Shown here piece after piece: positions 1-7,671 of a DNA stretch of 64,000 bases. The stretch spans positions 3,223 to 67,222 of the forward strand of contig DGRE01000045.1 of assembly GCA_002389905.1 (NCBI GenBank). Reading direction: 5' to 3'. The first letter of the stretch is position 1. Each line of letters opens with the position of its first letter. A model generated the notes under the pieces. That model had not been told where the DNA came from. It searched no databases and saw only the letters and a list, made by a program, of their open reading frames with translations. The DNA is from Hungatella sp. UBA4396 (GTDB taxonomy: Bacteria; Bacillota; Clostridia; Lachnospirales; Lachnospiraceae). Position numbers and translations under genes: made by a program.

Positions 1-23
1 CCGGTGTATGCCCTCTGTTTTAA

Positions 24-638
24 TTATTTTTTCTTTTTTATGGGTTCTGCTGCCCTCAAATCGTCGATGATCTGTTCCACCACCTGTTTTTTCACATATA
101 CATCAAAGGAAAGCTCACAGATCCAGGCGAACAGGCGGAGGTATTCCAAATCCTCTCCTTCCAGCCCTTTATCTGCAAATGCCTGGCTTGTGTCCTGGTA
201 TTTCCGGACAATGTCTTTCTGGATGCGGTCCATTCCGTCCTTTGTCCAGGAAAATATCTCTCTGTAGACTTCTTCTAAAGGCAGTTCCTCCGGGGAATTG
301 AAGTGCTTTTCCGTAATAGGACGGAAGAGCTGTTCAATGTCATGGAAGGAAAGCATATTTTTAAAATAATATATAAATACGAGAAGAAGGATGTGTTCCT
401 TGGAATATTTCTTTTTGTTGGGAGCCGGAAGCAGATTATTCTTTGCGTAATTGTTGATCATAGTTTTGGTCAGGATCTTATCCTCAGGATGGCGTTTGGT
501 GCCCTTTAAGTGTTCATCCATAAAGGTAGTGACCTGATCCATATATAAATCAATGTCAGGGATGGCTTCCGGACTGATATAGTCTAAGGCTTCCAGATGC
601 TTTAATATGTCCCGCAATCTTTCGTTATTGGTCTTCAT
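24..638 (-). CDS. DUF1836 domain-containing protein
   Basis: Protein of 204 residues that matches the DUF1836 family of Firmicutes as I remember it: an N-terminal helical segment, then a region resembling a winged-helix or MerR-like DNA-binding domain (around residues 70-120, with a KKKYSKEHILLL motif) and a charged C-terminal tail ending in KKKK. The start at 638 is chosen because GGAGG lies directly before it; the frame stays open 20 codons further upstream, but that part has no ribosome-binding site. The gene is divergent from ridA. A regulatory role is usually suggested for this family but nothing in the sequence proves it. Family call fairly firm, function unknown. Confidence 0.8.
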   Translation of the reverse strand: MKTNNERLRDILKHLEALDYISPEAIPDIDLYMDQVTTFMDEHLKGTKRHPEDKILTKTMINNYAKNNLLPAPNKKKYSKEHILLLVFIYYFKNMLSFHDIEQLFRPITEKHFNSPEELPLEEVYREIFSWTKDGMDRIQKDIVRKYQDTSQAFADKGLEGEDLEYLRLFAWICELSFDVYVKKQVVEQIIDDLRAAEPIKKKK

Positions 639-781
639 ATGTTCCTCCATTCTGCACGGCCCATGCTGTACATAAGGGATCTCATATCCCTTCATCATAT
701 TATATAGTATTGAATACCAGATGACAAGTGGTAAAAGCTCTTAAAGTGCTGATTTTTTTTTAGGACACCTGAAAAAGTTTC

Positions 782-809
782 TTGACATTTGATCAATGTA
801 TGCTAATCT
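782..809 (+). promoter_or_regulatory. Sigma-A-type promoter for ridA
   Basis: TTGACA at 782-787 and TAATCT at 804-809 are separated by 16 bp, and a TGC precedes the -10 box (extended -10). It lies about 70 bp before the ridA start. Confidence 0.65.
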
Positions 810-878
810 ATTAATATAGAATTTATAAAAAAATGATATCCCAAGAACATATCGGACAAGATGAAAGGAGATAATATT

Positions 879-1262
879 ATGAAAAAAGTATTAGCTACAG
901 AAAAAGCACCGGCAGCAATCGGCCCATATTCCCAGGCAATTCGCGGAGGAGATTTTGTATTCGTATCAGGACAGCTTCCAATTGATCCTGCAACAGGAGC
1001 ATTTGCAGGCGATGATGCAGCTTCTCAGACAAAGCAGTCCTTAACAAACGTCCAGGCCATTCTGGAAAGCGAAGGCTTATCCATGGCAAATGTGGTTAAG
1101 ACCACTGTTTTATTAAAGAACATCAGTGACTTTGCAGCAATGAACGAAGTTTATGCAACCTTCTTCCAAGGTGACTGCCCTGCAAGAGCAGCATTTGAAG
1201 TGGCAGCGCTTCCAAAAGACGCTCTGGTAGAAATCGAAGCCATTGCATATTGCGGCGAATAA
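879..1262 (+). CDS. ridA: RidA family enamine/imine deaminase
   Basis: A 127-residue protein of the YjgF/YER057c/UK114 family. RidA hydrolyses reactive enamine/imine intermediates released by PLP enzymes such as threonine dehydratase, protecting other PLP enzymes in the cytoplasm. Visible family marks are GPYSQAI near residue 17, the GQLPIDP segment around residue 35 and the C-terminal block CPARAAFEVAALP with the conserved substrate-binding Arg, followed by VEIEAIA. The start at 879 follows AAAGGAG at 7-8 bp; an in-frame ATG at 861 lies inside that ribosome-binding region and is not used. Monocistronic, closed by its own terminator. Confidence 0.93.
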   Translation: MKKVLATEKAPAAIGPYSQAIRGGDFVFVSGQLPIDPATGAFAGDDAASQTKQSLTNVQAILESEGLSMANVVKTTVLLKNISDFAAMNEVYATFFQGDCPARAAFEVAALPKDALVEIEAIAYCGE

Positions 1263-1284
1263 TCGGTTTTATATATTAAGGATA

Positions 1285-1322
1285 GGGGAGAACGGTGCGT
1301 CTAAGTGCCGGTCTCCCTTTTT
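1285..1322 (+). terminator. Terminator after ridA
   Basis: An inverted repeat around GGGAGA-CGG ... CCG-TCTCCC is followed by a T-run, 25 bp after the ridA stop. Confidence 0.85.
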
Positions 1323-1383
1323 AAAATAAGCCCTTTGTCAAAATGCCTTGTAGAAATAAAGGACTTTTTGCGAAAGAAATGGG

Positions 1384-1411
1384 TTGCATATTGACGGACA
1401 TATATTATAAT
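1384..1411 (+). promoter_or_regulatory. Promoter for folC
   Basis: TTGCAT at 1384-1389 and a perfect TATAAT at 1406-1411 with 16 bp spacing. A transcript start near 1418 excludes the far upstream in-frame start at 1343 and supports a folC start at 1436 or 1457. Confidence 0.65.
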
Positions 1412-1456
1412 AAAAGGAAGTTGTTTAAATTAACCATGGAAGCTGGTACGTTTGCG

Positions 1457-2782
1457 ATGAATGTTTACGAAAGTGCAGAAGAATATCTGGGAAGGATTCC
1501 CATGTGGACCAGAAAGAAAAACTCTCTGGAGGATATTCGCCGGTTTCTTACCGAGATGGGAGATCCGGATGAGCATATGAACATCATTCATGTTGCAGGA
1601 ACCAATGGAAAGGGATCGGTATGTGCATTTCTCCAGTCTGTTTTCATAAAGGCCGGATTCAGGACAGGGACTTTTACTTCCCCTCACTTAATCGACATCA
1701 GGGAGCGTTTTTGCCTGAATGGAGATATGGTGCCTGAGAAGACTTTTGAAGAAAGCTGTCGGACAGTCAGAGTACTTTCTGAAAAGATGATGGAGAAGGG
1801 ATACTGCCACCCATCCTACTTTGAGTTTCTGTTTTATATGGCAATGGATATGTTCCATAAGGAAAAAATGGATATTGTGATCCTGGAAACCGGGCTGGGA
1901 GGAAGGCTTGACACCACCAATGTCATAAACCATCCGCTGGTGTCGGTGATTACTTCCATCAGCCTGGATCATGTGGAATATTTAGGTGATACCATAGAAA
2001 AGATCGCAGCAGAAAAAGCCGGGATCATAAAGAAGGGAATTCCCGTTGTTTTTGATGGAAATGACCTCAAGGCCGCTGATGTCATCCGAAAAAGGGCAAG
2101 AGAGCTGAACTCCCCTTTTTATGAGGCGGACAAGCAGGGCTATGAGATAACCGGATATGAGGACAAGGGCTGGAGTGCCAGATTTCAGGGAATCAGAGGG
2201 GACAGCATGGAAGCTTATATTCCCTCTCTTGCCGAATATCAGGTGATGAATGCATTTCTTTCCTTTCGGGCTTTGGAGGCGGTACAAAACCAGGTCGCGT
2301 TAAGGGGCAGAATCGGACGGGAACAGATAAAGGAAGGGATTGCAGCCATGTATTGGCCGGGCAGGATGGAAGAGGTTCTTCCCGGAATCTTTCTCGACGG
2401 GGCCCATAATCCCGGAGGGACAGAGGCTTTTGCCAAGGCTGCGGCCAGGCTTTGCGCCGCAAGAGATAAGAGAGCCAATATTCTGTTTTCATCTGTTTCC
2501 GATAAGGACCACAAACAGATGATAAGAGAGATTGCAGAGGCCCTTCCTCTGGCTGAGGGAGCGGTGGCCCATATTGATTCCGAAAGGGGCCTGGAAACAG
2601 AAGTTCTGCTTGAGGAATTTCAAAGTTTCTGCGGCTGCGATGTGAAAGGGTTTCAGACAGTGGAGGAAGCTGTTTTATATATGCTTCATAAAAAGGATGA
2701 AGGGCATCTGTTGTTTTGCGTTGGTTCCCTTTATCTGATGGGTGAGATAAAAGAGGTTTTAAGGAGGAACGGATATGATTGA
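1457..2782 (+). CDS. folC: Bifunctional folylpolyglutamate / dihydrofolate synthase
   Basis: A 441-residue Mur-ligase-type enzyme that adds glutamate to folates (and possibly to dihydropteroate) using ATP. The P-loop AGTNGKGS sits near residue 50. The central-domain motif LETGLGGRLDTTN and the linker IFLDGAHNPGG, typical of FolC, are both present. The start at 1457 puts MNVYESAEEYL where FolC proteins normally begin; ATG at 1436 is an alternative with an equally weak upstream AGGAAG. The next small gene overlaps its last 8 bases, so the two are translationally coupled. Identity is firm; the exact start is not. Confidence 0.93.
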   Translation: MNVYESAEEYLGRIPMWTRKKNSLEDIRRFLTEMGDPDEHMNIIHVAGTNGKGSVCAFLQSVFIKAGFRTGTFTSPHLIDIRERFCLNGDMVPEKTFEESCRTVRVLSEKMMEKGYCHPSYFEFLFYMAMDMFHKEKMDIVILETGLGGRLDTTNVINHPLVSVITSISLDHVEYLGDTIEKIAAEKAGIIKKGIPVVFDGNDLKAADVIRKRARELNSPFYEADKQGYEITGYEDKGWSARFQGIRGDSMEAYIPSLAEYQVMNAFLSFRALEAVQNQVALRGRIGREQIKEGIAAMYWPGRMEEVLPGIFLDGAHNPGGTEAFAKAAARLCAARDKRANILFSSVSDKDHKQMIREIAEALPLAEGAVAHIDSERGLETEVLLEEFQSFCGCDVKGFQTVEEAVLYMLHKKDEGHLLFCVGSLYLMGEIKEVLRRNGYD

Positions 2783-2915
2783 TTTTGAAGCTGAGATCGA
2801 TGATTACAGGCCAAGCCTGGAGGTTGATGCCATAGAAGATGCCATAGTGAGAAGTGATCTGACGGATATGAATGATCTGATGATGAATCTGATAAAAGAA
2901 GTCAGCAGGGAATAG
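2775..2915 (+). CDS. Small acidic protein, 46 aa, between folC and TPR gene
   Basis: A short reading frame starting at the ATG at 2775, immediately after AAGGAGGAACGGAT, an excellent ribosome-binding site that lies inside the end of folC. The start overlaps the folC stop by 8 bases. The product begins MIDFEAEIDDYRPSLEVD, is strongly acidic (many Asp and Glu), has no membrane segment and ends KEVSRE. It ends 11 bp before the TPR gene, so it sits in one transcription unit with folC and that gene. I do not recognise the family. Gene status is inferred from the ribosome-binding site, the overlap and operon position. Confidence 0.7.
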   Translation: MIDFEAEIDDYRPSLEVDAIEDAIVRSDLTDMNDLMMNLIKEVSRE

Positions 2916-2926
2916 GCGGTTGAAAT

Positions 2927-4243
2927 ATGGATTATGAAAGAAAAACCAAGGTAATCGCAAACAGTTATTATAACATGGGCTTGGAACGGGCCAGGCTCCG
3001 GGATTTGTCAGGAGCAGCGGAATGTCTGAAAAAGAGCCTTCATTTCAATAAATATATGACAGATGCCAGAAATCTTCTGGGACTTATTTATTATGAAATG
3101 GGAGAAGTAGGCGATGCCCTTGTCCAGTGGGTAATCAGCATGAACCTTCAGCCGGAAGGAAACCGTGCTGATTATTACCTCGGTGAAATACAGAGAAAAA
3201 AAGGCGCCATGGAGTCGGCCCGCCGCAGTGTCAGAAGATTTAACCAGGCACTGGTTTATGCTCAGAACGGAAGTGAAGACCTGGCCATCCTCCAGCTTCA
3301 TAAGGTGGCGGAAAGCCAGCCTAATTATGTGAAAGCCCAGCTTTTGCTGGCCCTTCTCTGTATTTCCAGAAATGATTACCAAAAGGCCGGGAAGGCGATT
3401 AATAAGGTTCTCCAGATAGACCGGAACAACCCTAAGGCCCTTTGGTACAAGTCCATGGTCAAGAACGGGGGCGGCAGTCCAAAGAGCGAAAAGGAACCGG
3501 AAAAGAGAAAGCTTAAAAATGTGGTTTCCCACAGGCAGATGGAGGATGACGATGTCATCATACCGCCCAGTTACCGGGAGAACACCAGGGATCAGGCGGT
3601 GGGATATATCCTTGCAGGACTTTTGCTGGGAGCTGCGGTCATCTATTTCTTTGTGATGCCTGCCAATACAAAGGCCATCAATGCAGGCCACAACCAGGAG
3701 ATGTTAAAATACAGCGAGCAATTGAGTCAGGCCAACCAAAAGGCGGAAGGCCTGGAACAGCAGCTGGAAGCCATCGAGGCTGAGAAAAAGACGGCAGAGG
3801 ATTCTCTGGCTTCTCTGACCAATGACTCGGACAGCGTTCTGGCCCAGTATCAGGCTGTTATCGGAATTCTTCAGGCTTATAAGAAGGATGATTTCCCTCT
3901 GGCAGTCCGCATTTATGCCGGTTTAAAGCCGGAGCTCATCACCTCCTCCGATACCCAGGCGGTCATCGGTGAAATAAGAAAAGATATAACGGAGAATGGC
4001 ATGGCCGTTTTAGAAGAGCTTGGAGATAAGGCAGCGGATGGGGGAGATCCTCAGACAGCCCTTGTCTATTATTTAAAATGCATTGAGTTAGATCAGAAGA
4101 GCTGGCAGGCCAAATTCAAAACAGCCGCCATTTACAAGGCAATGGGAGAAAAGGAACAGGCCAACGGGCTGTTTTCCGATATTATAAACAACAGCAAAGA
4201 CGAGGAACTGTCTGCCAAAGCAAAAACAGAGCGTGGCTTTTGA
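2927..4243 (+). CDS. Tetratricopeptide-repeat membrane protein
   Basis: A 438-residue protein with several TPR units in the first 180 residues (for example the NSYYNMGLERARL and KALWYKSM helices), a charged linker, one membrane segment around residues 224-245 (VGYILAGLLLGAAVIYFFV), a coiled coil of about 40 residues rich in Gln, Glu and Lys, then a second TPR-like region. The first TPR block is probably cytoplasmic and the second outside, a topology inferred from the lysine-rich linker before the membrane segment. It likely scaffolds protein-protein contacts; no partner is evident. It follows the 46-aa gene by 11 bp and ends at a terminator before spoIIAA. Confidence 0.82.
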   Translation: MDYERKTKVIANSYYNMGLERARLRDLSGAAECLKKSLHFNKYMTDARNLLGLIYYEMGEVGDALVQWVISMNLQPEGNRADYYLGEIQRKKGAMESARRSVRRFNQALVYAQNGSEDLAILQLHKVAESQPNYVKAQLLLALLCISRNDYQKAGKAINKVLQIDRNNPKALWYKSMVKNGGGSPKSEKEPEKRKLKNVVSHRQMEDDDVIIPPSYRENTRDQAVGYILAGLLLGAAVIYFFVMPANTKAINAGHNQEMLKYSEQLSQANQKAEGLEQQLEAIEAEKKTAEDSLASLTNDSDSVLAQYQAVIGILQAYKKDDFPLAVRIYAGLKPELITSSDTQAVIGEIRKDITENGMAVLEELGDKAADGGDPQTALVYYLKCIELDQKSWQAKFKTAAIYKAMGEKEQANGLFSDIINNSKDEELSAKAKTERGF

Positions 4244-4268
4244 TATAATTTACTTAGAGAAGTCAAGC

Positions 4269-4312
4269 GAAGACACTACAGAAGAGAGATCTTTTTTGTG
4301 GTGTCTTTTTTC
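4269..4312 (+). terminator. Terminator between TPR gene and spoIIA operon
   Basis: AGACACTAC at 4271-4279 pairs with GTGGTGTCT at 4298-4306 (one G-U pair) and is followed by TTTTTT. Confidence 0.85.
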
Positions 4313-4342
4313 ATAAATTCGCTAAGGAATGGAGGGGTATAT

Positions 4343-4684
4343 ATGAATCAGCCGCATTTTACATATGAGGCGGAAGGACATGCTTTAATCGTCCACCTGC
4401 CAGAGGAGCTGGATCATCATAACTGTGCAGGATTGAAATATGAAACGGATTTAATCCTTTCTGAGAATTATATCAGGCGCATTATATTTGATTTTTCGCA
4501 AACCAGGTTTATGGATTCTTCGGGAATCGGCATTTTATTAAACCGGTATAAACAGATGGCGCTGAGCGGGGGAACCGTGGCCATTTACGGCGCAGGCGCC
4601 CAGGTGCTCCGCATTCTGAAAATGGGAGGCATTTTAAAATTAATGAAACTGTATGACTCAAAGGAAGCAGCAGTCACAGGTTAA
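4343..4684 (+). CDS. spoIIAA: Anti-sigma F factor antagonist SpoIIAA
   Basis: A 113-residue STAS-domain protein, the anti-anti-sigma factor that releases sigma-F in the forespore. The phosphorylation site is visible as DSSGIG at residues 58-63, inside the typical block IIFDFSQTRFMDSSGIG. SpoIIAB phosphorylates the serine and SpoIIE dephosphorylates it; those partners are known for the family, and only SpoIIAB is encoded here. The start at 4343 follows GGAGGGG at about 7 bp; an upstream in-frame start at 4298 lies within the preceding terminator. First gene of the spoIIA operon. Its stop codon is partly built from the first bases of a palindromic repeat element. Confidence 0.96.
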   Translation: MNQPHFTYEAEGHALIVHLPEELDHHNCAGLKYETDLILSENYIRRIIFDFSQTRFMDSSGIGILLNRYKQMALSGGTVAIYGAGAQVLRILKMGGILKLMKLYDSKEAAVTG

Positions 4685-4727
4685 GGTGAATTTGCCCAGA
4701 GGGCAAAAAGAAAACCCCCTGGGGGGT
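4683..4727 (+). repeat. Double-hairpin palindromic element, copy A (spoIIAA/spoIIAB junction)
   Basis: A 45-bp unit starting AAGGTGAA, then hairpin 1 (TTTGCCC-AGA-GGGCAAA), a short A-rich spacer and hairpin 2 (ACCCCC-TG-GGGGGT). The same architecture recurs at 39229, 41679 and 48448. This copy fills nearly the whole gap between spoIIAA and spoIIAB; its first two bases complete the spoIIAA stop codon, and its 3' end abuts the GAGGAGG ribosome-binding site of spoIIAB. Its sequence is free of stop codons in the frame K-V-N-L-P. Confidence 0.9.
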
Positions 4728-4739
4728 GAGGAGGAACAT

Positions 4740-5174
4740 ATGTCTGAACAGAACAAACCAGAAATTCTGAAAATGGAATTAGAGGCCTTGTCAAAGAATG
4801 AGGAGTTTGCCAGAGTGGCAGTGGCAGTCTTTATGACAAGGCTAAACCCTACCTTAGAGGAGGTGGATGACGTAAAAACAGCCGTGTCTGAGGCAGTAAC
4901 CAATGCAGTCATCCATGGATATCAGGGGAAAGGGGGAAGCATTTACCTGGAGATCACCATCTGCGGCCAGGAGATGACTGTATCCGTAAAAGACGACGGA
5001 ATCGGCATCCCAGATATCAAAAAGGCCATGGAGCCCATGTATACCACCGATCCCGACGGGGAACGGTCGGGTATGGGATTTTCCTTTATGGAAGCTTTTA
5101 TGGACCAGATAGAAGTGAATTCGGCGCCGGGAAAGGGAACTGCCGTAACCATGAAAAAGAAGATTAACGGGTGA
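4740..5174 (+). CDS. spoIIAB: Anti-sigma F factor / serine kinase SpoIIAB
   Basis: A 144-residue GHKL-fold protein that binds and silences sigma-F and phosphorylates SpoIIAA. The N-box reads EAVTNAVIHGYQ, the G1 box DDGIGIPD and the G2 box GERSGMGFSFM, all intact. The start at 4740 follows GAGGAGG at about 5 bp; the frame is open for 29 further codons upstream, but these are the translation of the palindromic element and have no independent ribosome-binding site. Its stop overlaps the GTG start of sigF, implying translational coupling that keeps anti-sigma and sigma factor balanced. Confidence 0.96.
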   Translation: MSEQNKPEILKMELEALSKNEEFARVAVAVFMTRLNPTLEEVDDVKTAVSEAVTNAVIHGYQGKGGSIYLEITICGQEMTVSVKDDGIGIPDIKKAMEPMYTTDPDGERSGMGFSFMEAFMDQIEVNSAPGKGTAVTMKKKING

Positions 5175-5893
5175 GCCTTATGGATGAGACCATGAGATTG
5201 ATAGAAATGGCTCACGAAGGAGATAAAGCGGCAAGGGACAAGCTGGTGACCGATAATATCGGCCTTGTCTGGAGCATTGTCCGCAGATTTACTGGGAGAG
5301 GTTATGACCCGGAAGATTTGTTCCAGATCGGAACCATCGGCCTTATAAAGGCCATTGACAAATTCGATCTATCCTATGAAGTGAAATTTTCCACCTATGC
5401 GGTTCCCATGATAACAGGAGAAATCAAACGTTTTTTAAGGGATGACGGCATGATCAAGGTCAGCCGTTCCATTAAGGAAATGGGTTTAAGAGTAAAAAAT
5501 GTCCGGGAAGAGCTGATATACCGTTTAGGCAGAGAGCCCACGGTAGAGGAGATCGCCGGGGAGATCGGGGCCAGCAAGGAAGAAGTGGCCGCTTCCATTG
5601 AAGCGGGAGCAGAGGTGGAATCCTTGTACCGTTCTGTCAACAACAGCGATGAAAACAGTCTTTTGCTTATTGATAAAATCGAAGAAGAAAATTCCGCCCA
5701 GGAAGACCTTTTAAACCAGATGGTGCTGCGGGAGCTGTTGACCGGGCTGGAGGATAAGGACAGGGAAATCATCATCAGGCGTTATTATTACAATGAAACC
5801 CAGAGTCAGATCGCCGCAAAGCTGGGAATTTCCCAGGTTCAGGTATCCAGACTGGAAAAAAAGATTTTAAAGCAAATGCGTGAAAAATTATAG
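5171..5893 (+). CDS. sigF: RNA polymerase sporulation sigma factor SigF
   Basis: A 240-residue sigma-70-family protein (SpoIIAC), the first forespore-specific sigma factor. Region 2 is seen as DLFQIGTIGLIKAIDKF followed by FSTYAVPMITGEIKRFLRDD; region 3 as IGREPTVEEIAGEIG-like sequence; region 4.2 as QSQIAAKLGISQVQVSRLEK. The start could be GTG at 5171, overlapping the spoIIAB stop, or ATG at 5180; I list the GTG because of the overlap. It is followed by a short membrane-peptide gene and the spoVA genes, many of which are sigma-F/sigma-G targets in other spore formers. Confidence 0.95.
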   Translation: MSLMDETMRLIEMAHEGDKAARDKLVTDNIGLVWSIVRRFTGRGYDPEDLFQIGTIGLIKAIDKFDLSYEVKFSTYAVPMITGEIKRFLRDDGMIKVSRSIKEMGLRVKNVREELIYRLGREPTVEEIAGEIGASKEEVAASIEAGAEVESLYRSVNNSDENSLLLIDKIEEENSAQEDLLNQMVLRELLTGLEDKDREIIIRRYYYNETQSQIAAKLGISQVQVSRLEKKILKQMREKL

Positions 5894-5961
5894 AAAAAGA
5901 ATAAAAAAAACCATATGGCTCATACTACTTATGAAAACCAGAGAAAAGGATGTGAGCACCT

Positions 5962-6123
5962 ATGGAATCCATGAAACATAAGCTTGTGATGGCGCTTCTT
6001 GTTTTAGGCCTGATTGCGGCTGCCGCCGCCATCTGGTATCTGATTGCCGTCATGCCCGGCGGGGGAGGAAAAGAAGGAACCCTTGTAAGAAGCCTGCCCG
6101 GAATTGAGAGGATGGTTTCATGA
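5962..6123 (+). CDS. Short single-span membrane protein between sigF and spoVAA (53 aa)
   Basis: An ATG at 5962 opens a 53-residue frame whose stop overlaps the spoVAA start (ATGA). The product has a basic N-terminus, one membrane segment (roughly residues 9-30, LVMALLVLGLIAAAAAIWYL), a glycine run and a short basic tail. The ribosome-binding site is weak (GTGAG upstream), but the ATGA overlap with spoVAA and the lack of any other gene in the gap argue for a real coupled gene. I do not recognise it as a named sporulation protein. Confidence 0.62.
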   Translation: MESMKHKLVMALLVLGLIAAAAAIWYLIAVMPGGGGKEGTLVRSLPGIERMVS

Positions 6124-6746
6124 GCAAGACCGTTTATTTAAATATCAGCCAGATTACAGAGGTCCATCACAAGGAGGTCCAGTTAAAGGATGTGGCGGAT
6201 GTTTACTGCGACGATTCCGCCATTATGAATAAGTGCAATGCCCTGCGCATTAAAACCATTCACTCAGACAAAAACAAACGGTATATAGAAAATGCTTTGG
6301 ATGTGATAAAGAAACTGATAGAAATGGACTCCACTCTTCAGATCAATAATGTAGGGGAAGTGGATTATATCATTGACTACCACAAGGCAAAAAAGCCCAA
6401 CTGGGTCTGGCAGTGGATCAAGACCATTTTTGTATGTATCATCTGTTTCTGCGGAGCGGCTTTTGCCATCATGACCTTTAATAATGACGTAAATGTCACC
6501 GATGTTTTTAAGGAAATTTACCGGATCATCATGAAGCAGGAGTCCAGTGGATTTACCATTTTAGAGGTCAGCTATTCCATTGGACTGGCCCTTGGAATTG
6601 TGGGATTTTTTAATCATTTCGCAAAGCTCAAGATCAATACCGATCCAACACCTTTGGAGGTGGAAATGCGGCTTTACGAGGATAATGTCAGCAAGACCCT
6701 GATTCAGAATGAAGGAAGAAAGGAGTCGGATATTGATGTTTCCTGA
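6120..6746 (+). CDS. spoVAA: Stage V sporulation protein AA
   Basis: A 208-residue protein with a soluble N-terminal part beginning MSKTVYLNISQI, then membrane segments around residues 95-120 and 150-170. SpoVA proteins move Ca2+-dipicolinate into the developing spore and release it on germination. The start overlaps the preceding short gene by 4 bases and the end overlaps spoVAB by 11. Length agrees with the Bacillus homologue. Confidence 0.9.
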   Translation: MSKTVYLNISQITEVHHKEVQLKDVADVYCDDSAIMNKCNALRIKTIHSDKNKRYIENALDVIKKLIEMDSTLQINNVGEVDYIIDYHKAKKPNWVWQWIKTIFVCIICFCGAAFAIMTFNNDVNVTDVFKEIYRIIMKQESSGFTILEVSYSIGLALGIVGFFNHFAKLKINTDPTPLEVEMRLYEDNVSKTLIQNEGRKESDIDVS

Positions 6747-7161
6747 ACAAGTGCTTCTTGTTTTAATCGGGCTCAGCGCTGGCGGCATTATAGCAGCCGG
6801 CGTTTTTGCTTTCTTAGCCATCATAGGCGTATTTCCCAGACTCATAGGAAAGACAAGGACAAACAGGCATATTCTGCTGTATGAGACCATGATTATCCTG
6901 GGAGGTATATTGGGAAATATATGGGACATTTATGAAATCCCCCTGGGATTTGGGGGAAACCTGTTTTTGGGTGTTTACGGGACAGCCGTGGGAATCTTTG
7001 TGGGCTGCCTTGTCATGTCCCTTGCGGAAACCTTAAAAGCTCTGCCGGTCATCAGCCGCAGGCTCAATCTGGGAGTAGGACTGCAGTATATCATCCTTTC
7101 CCTGGGACTGGGAAAACTGATTGGGTCTCTCATTTTTTTTGTGGAAAAATTTGGACAGTAA
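6736..7161 (+). CDS. spoVAB: Stage V sporulation protein AB
   Basis: A 141-residue membrane protein with about four hydrophobic segments, starting MFPEQVLLVLIGLSAGG. It is part of the SpoVA dipicolinate channel/transporter. The start at 6736 is preceded by AAAGGAG at 10 bp, lies within the end of spoVAA and gives the usual family length; an upstream in-frame ATG at 6709 lacks a good ribosome-binding site. Confidence 0.9.
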   Translation: MFPEQVLLVLIGLSAGGIIAAGVFAFLAIIGVFPRLIGKTRTNRHILLYETMIILGGILGNIWDIYEIPLGFGGNLFLGVYGTAVGIFVGCLVMSLAETLKALPVISRRLNLGVGLQYIILSLGLGKLIGSLIFFVEKFGQ

Positions 7162-7194
7162 AGCAGAACAGAATTTACAGAATGGAGGAACATA

Positions 7195-7647
7195 ATGGAA
7201 ATAGACAAAAAAGCGTATGAAGCCTATGTAAAGCAGGTGACTCCGGTTCACAAGCGTTGGCCGGGAATAATCAAGGCATTTTTTGTAGGCGGAATCATCT
7301 GTACCATAGGTCAGATTGTCACGGTTCTGCTTATGAATACAGGACTGGAAAAAGAAACGGCTTCAGCCTGGACCACTCTGGTTCTGATTGCAGCCAGCGT
7401 CCTTCTGACAGGATTAAACCTCTATCCCAAAATTGCTAAATTCGGAGGAGCAGGAGCATTGGTTCCCATTACCGGATTTGCCAATTCCGTGGTGGCTCCG
7501 GCAGTGGAATTTAAGGCAGAAGGCCAGGTGTTCGGCATAGGCTGTAAGATATTCACCATTGCAGGGCCAGTCATTTTATATGGAATTTTAAGCTCCTGGA
7601 TACTTGGAATCATCGCTTATGTGTTAAAAGCGTTTGGGATACTGTAG
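7195..7647 (+). CDS. spoVAC: Stage V sporulation protein AC
   Basis: A 150-residue integral membrane protein, with a cytoplasmic N-terminus, then four hydrophobic stretches. The conserved segment FGGAGALVPITGFANSVVAPA is characteristic of the SpoVAC/SpoVAE pair. In Bacillus SpoVAC behaves as a mechanosensitive channel in dipicolinate release. GGAGG lies 7 bp before the ATG. Third of five consecutive spoVA genes. Confidence 0.95.
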   Translation: MEIDKKAYEAYVKQVTPVHKRWPGIIKAFFVGGIICTIGQIVTVLLMNTGLEKETASAWTTLVLIAASVLLTGLNLYPKIAKFGGAGALVPITGFANSVVAPAVEFKAEGQVFGIGCKIFTIAGPVILYGILSSWILGIIAYVLKAFGIL

Positions 7648-7671
7648 ACTCATGGAAATGGAGAGAGAAAA

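Noticed and set aside
2193..2960. Long antisense open frame of 255 codons opposite folC
   Set aside because: No ribosome-binding site, no family features, and it runs against a certain enzyme gene; typical shadow frame.
4323..4348. AGGAAT, 14 bases and GAAT before spoIIAA, resembling a sigma-H promoter of the spoIIA operon
   Set aside because: The -10-like GAAT lies in the spoIIAA start codon region, so transcription would begin inside the gene; chance match.
4653..4739. N-terminal extension of SpoIIAB encoded by the palindromic element
   Set aside because: The frame is open, but the proper GAGGAGG and ATG at 4740 give the normal SpoIIAB N-terminus; the extension is just stop-free repeat sequence.
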